From positions 1 through 5,092 of the forward strand of contig DXHG01000204.1 in the NCBI GenBank assembly GCA_019113455.1: a stretch of 5,092 bases of DNA, written 5' to 3'. Below the pieces are notes generated by a model. It worked only from the letters and a program-made list of their open reading frames with translations, was not told where the DNA came from and did not search any database. The translations under genes and the position numbers were made by a program. The DNA comes from Candidatus Treponema faecavium (GTDB lineage Bacteria > Spirochaetota > Spirochaetia > Treponematales > Treponemataceae). Below are positions 4,499-5,092 of the stretch, one piece after another (position 1 is the first letter of the stretch; each line of letters opens with the position of its first letter).

Positions 4499-4889
4499 CG
4501 GCGCACGGTTTTTGCTGCAAAACGCTCATGCGGCAGCACACACAACGGAGGCTGAATATGAACAAACATCGTCTTGTCAAAACGGCGGCAGTGATGTTCC
4601 TGGTATGCCGCCTGTACCCGGCAGCAGCCCAGCAAGCAGCGGCGAGCGCAGCGCAGGAACAACCGCAGAACGCGCCGCAGAACGCGCCGCACGCGCAGTT
4701 ATTGCCGAACGGAGAGCCGGCGGAAAACACAGCAGACAGGAGCGGTTCGCCGCAGAGCTGGTATCGTATTTCACCGGAGAAGCTGAAACTGCTCCTTGCC
4801 CGCATAGAAGCGGAACTGACAGACACGGCGGTGCAGGCGGCGCTTCAGACGCAGCGGCTCCTGACCGAACAGTACCGGATGGAGCGTGA
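4464..4889 (+). CDS. Possible overlapping gene, 141 aa, out of frame with the 147-aa gene
   Basis: The frame starts 35 bp before the end of the two-TM gene and overlaps the 147-aa gene by 332 bp. Its own GGGGAGG is well placed. Residues 1-25 (MFAQILRRILYSGARFLLQN and on) are basic and amphipathic or weakly hydrophobic. Residues 45-60 are Pro/Ser/Gly-rich, 66-86 are Ala/Glu/Arg helix-like (AERAAERAARAVIAERRAG), and the end is Gly/Ala-rich. Overlapping frames in phage spanin pairs (Rz/Rz1) give a precedent for the layout. Against it, long secondary frames are common in G+C-rich DNA and the composition is simple. An alternative is a coupling frame whose only job is to bring ribosomes to ATG 4558. 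Confidence 0.35.
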   Translation: MFAQILRRILYSGARFLLQNAHAAAHTTEAEYEQTSSCQNGGSDVPGMPPVPGSSPASSGERSAGTTAERAAERAARAVIAERRAGGKHSRQERFAAELVSYFTGEAETAPCPHRSGTDRHGGAGGASDAAAPDRTVPDGA

Positions 4890-5001
4890 ACAGGAGGAGC
4901 GGCGCGAGCGCGTATGGCGGGCAGTGATCTTTGCGGCGGCGCTTATCGCAGGCGGCGCGGCCGGCGGCATTGCCGCGGGTATGGCTGCGGGCGCGCTGTA
5001 A
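4558..5001 (+). CDS. Secreted coiled-coil protein with C-terminal Gly-rich TM; u-spanin-like layout
   Basis: This encodes 147 aa. GGAGG at 4547-4551 lies 6 nt before ATG 4558, and TAA is at 4999-5001. Residues 1-24 form a signal peptide (basic start, then TAAVMFLVCRLYPAAA). Cleavage after Ala24 is plausible; Cys17 after FLV is a poor lipobox but cannot be excluded in spirochaetes. Residues 33-55 are Gln/Pro/Asn-rich with a duplicated QNAP (DNA repeat 4666-4677/4678-4689). Residues 72-119 are a charged helical or coiled-coil stretch, and 120-147 a Gly/Ala-rich membrane segment with GxxxG-like spacing. An N-terminal export signal with a C-terminal TM anchor is the topology of phage unimolecular spanins, but a plain inner-membrane periplasmic protein is equally possible. 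It is the last gene before the terminator. Confidence 0.75.
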   Translation: MNKHRLVKTAAVMFLVCRLYPAAAQQAAASAAQEQPQNAPQNAPHAQLLPNGEPAENTADRSGSPQSWYRISPEKLKLLLARIEAELTDTAVQAALQTQRLLTEQYRMEREQEERRERVWRAVIFAAALIAGGAAGGIAAGMAAGAL

Positions 5002-5034
5002 GAACCTGCGGCGGCCGGTACGGTCTGCGGGTCT

Positions 5035-5078
5035 CCCGCGCGGGGTGTTTTCTGCGTTGCGCACGCGGGCGGTTTTTT
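5035..5078 (+). terminator. Rho-independent terminator of the cassette
   Basis: CCCGCG at 5035-5040 pairs with CGCGGG at 5064-5069, followed by CGG and six T (5073-5078), 34 nt after the last stop codon. The loop is long (23 nt); CCCGCGCGGG (5035-5044) is itself palindromic and could form a competing structure. The 3' half carries the GCACGCGGG box also found at 2170 and 2218. Confidence 0.6.
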
Positions 5079-5082
5079 CTTT
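5061..5082 (+). repeat. GCACGCGGGCGG-T6CTTT box, third copy
   Basis: It matches 2218-2238 except for one extra G before the T-run. Here it forms the 3' arm and T-tract of the cassette terminator, which gives the best clue to what the two upstream copies do. Confidence 0.7.
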
Positions 5083-5092
5083 GCAGATTCTC

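Noticed and set aside
4234..5064. Minus-strand open frames of 65-152 codons over the cassette
   Set aside because: They are antisense shadows of the plus-strand genes with Arg/Cys-rich composition and no ribosome sites. The plus-strand genes each have GGAGG and operon spacing.

Overview
The window looks like chromosomal DNA of a spirochaete, most likely a fairly G+C-rich Treponema. This rests on family resemblance only: a large surface lipoprotein with a spirochaete-tolerable lipobox (LLAS-C) and glycine-rich beta-helix repeats (EMSGGEISGN type), next to a solitary LuxR-type regulator. No marker gene fixes the species.

Layout. (1) Positions 1-2076, minus strand: the first 692 codons of a lipoprotein that runs off the left edge. 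It has a lipidation signal, two Ig-like beta regions and then Gly/Ser/Thr-rich right-handed beta-helix repeats, which are also near-duplicated at DNA level. (2) Positions 2077-2591: a gene-poor, A/T- and hairpin-rich spacer. It holds the lipoprotein promoter, a 95-bp long-range inverted repeat and a dense array of TTTGCC/GGCAAA palindromes. (3) Positions 2592-3284, minus strand: a 230-aa regulator with a receiver-like N-terminus that lacks the phospho-acceptor Asp, and a C-terminal LuxR-type HTH. (4) Positions 3285-3433: a divergent control region with an extended -10 for the regulator, a second copy of that 9-bp element and a perfect 6-bp inverted repeat. (5) Positions 3434-5001, plus strand: a compact run of small genes, overlapping or nearly so, each with its own GGAGG. 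They encode a coiled-coil/one-TM protein, an NlpC/P60-like protein without the expected catalytic Cys, a two-TM protein, and a secreted protein with a C-terminal TM segment. A 141-codon reading frame with a strong Shine-Dalgarno overlaps the last of these in another frame. A GC-rich hairpin with a T-run follows at 5035-5078.

Working together (inference). The plus-strand cassette has the shape of a phage lysis module (XhlA/holin-like, hydrolase-like, small membrane protein, spanin-like). It is bounded by a divergent regulator and a terminator, with no other phage gene in view. It could be the edge of a prophage or a domesticated envelope-remodelling cassette. The regulator is placed to control it, and its promoter resembles that of the lipoprotein gene. 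The least explained element is the palindrome array between the regulator and the lipoprotein gene.
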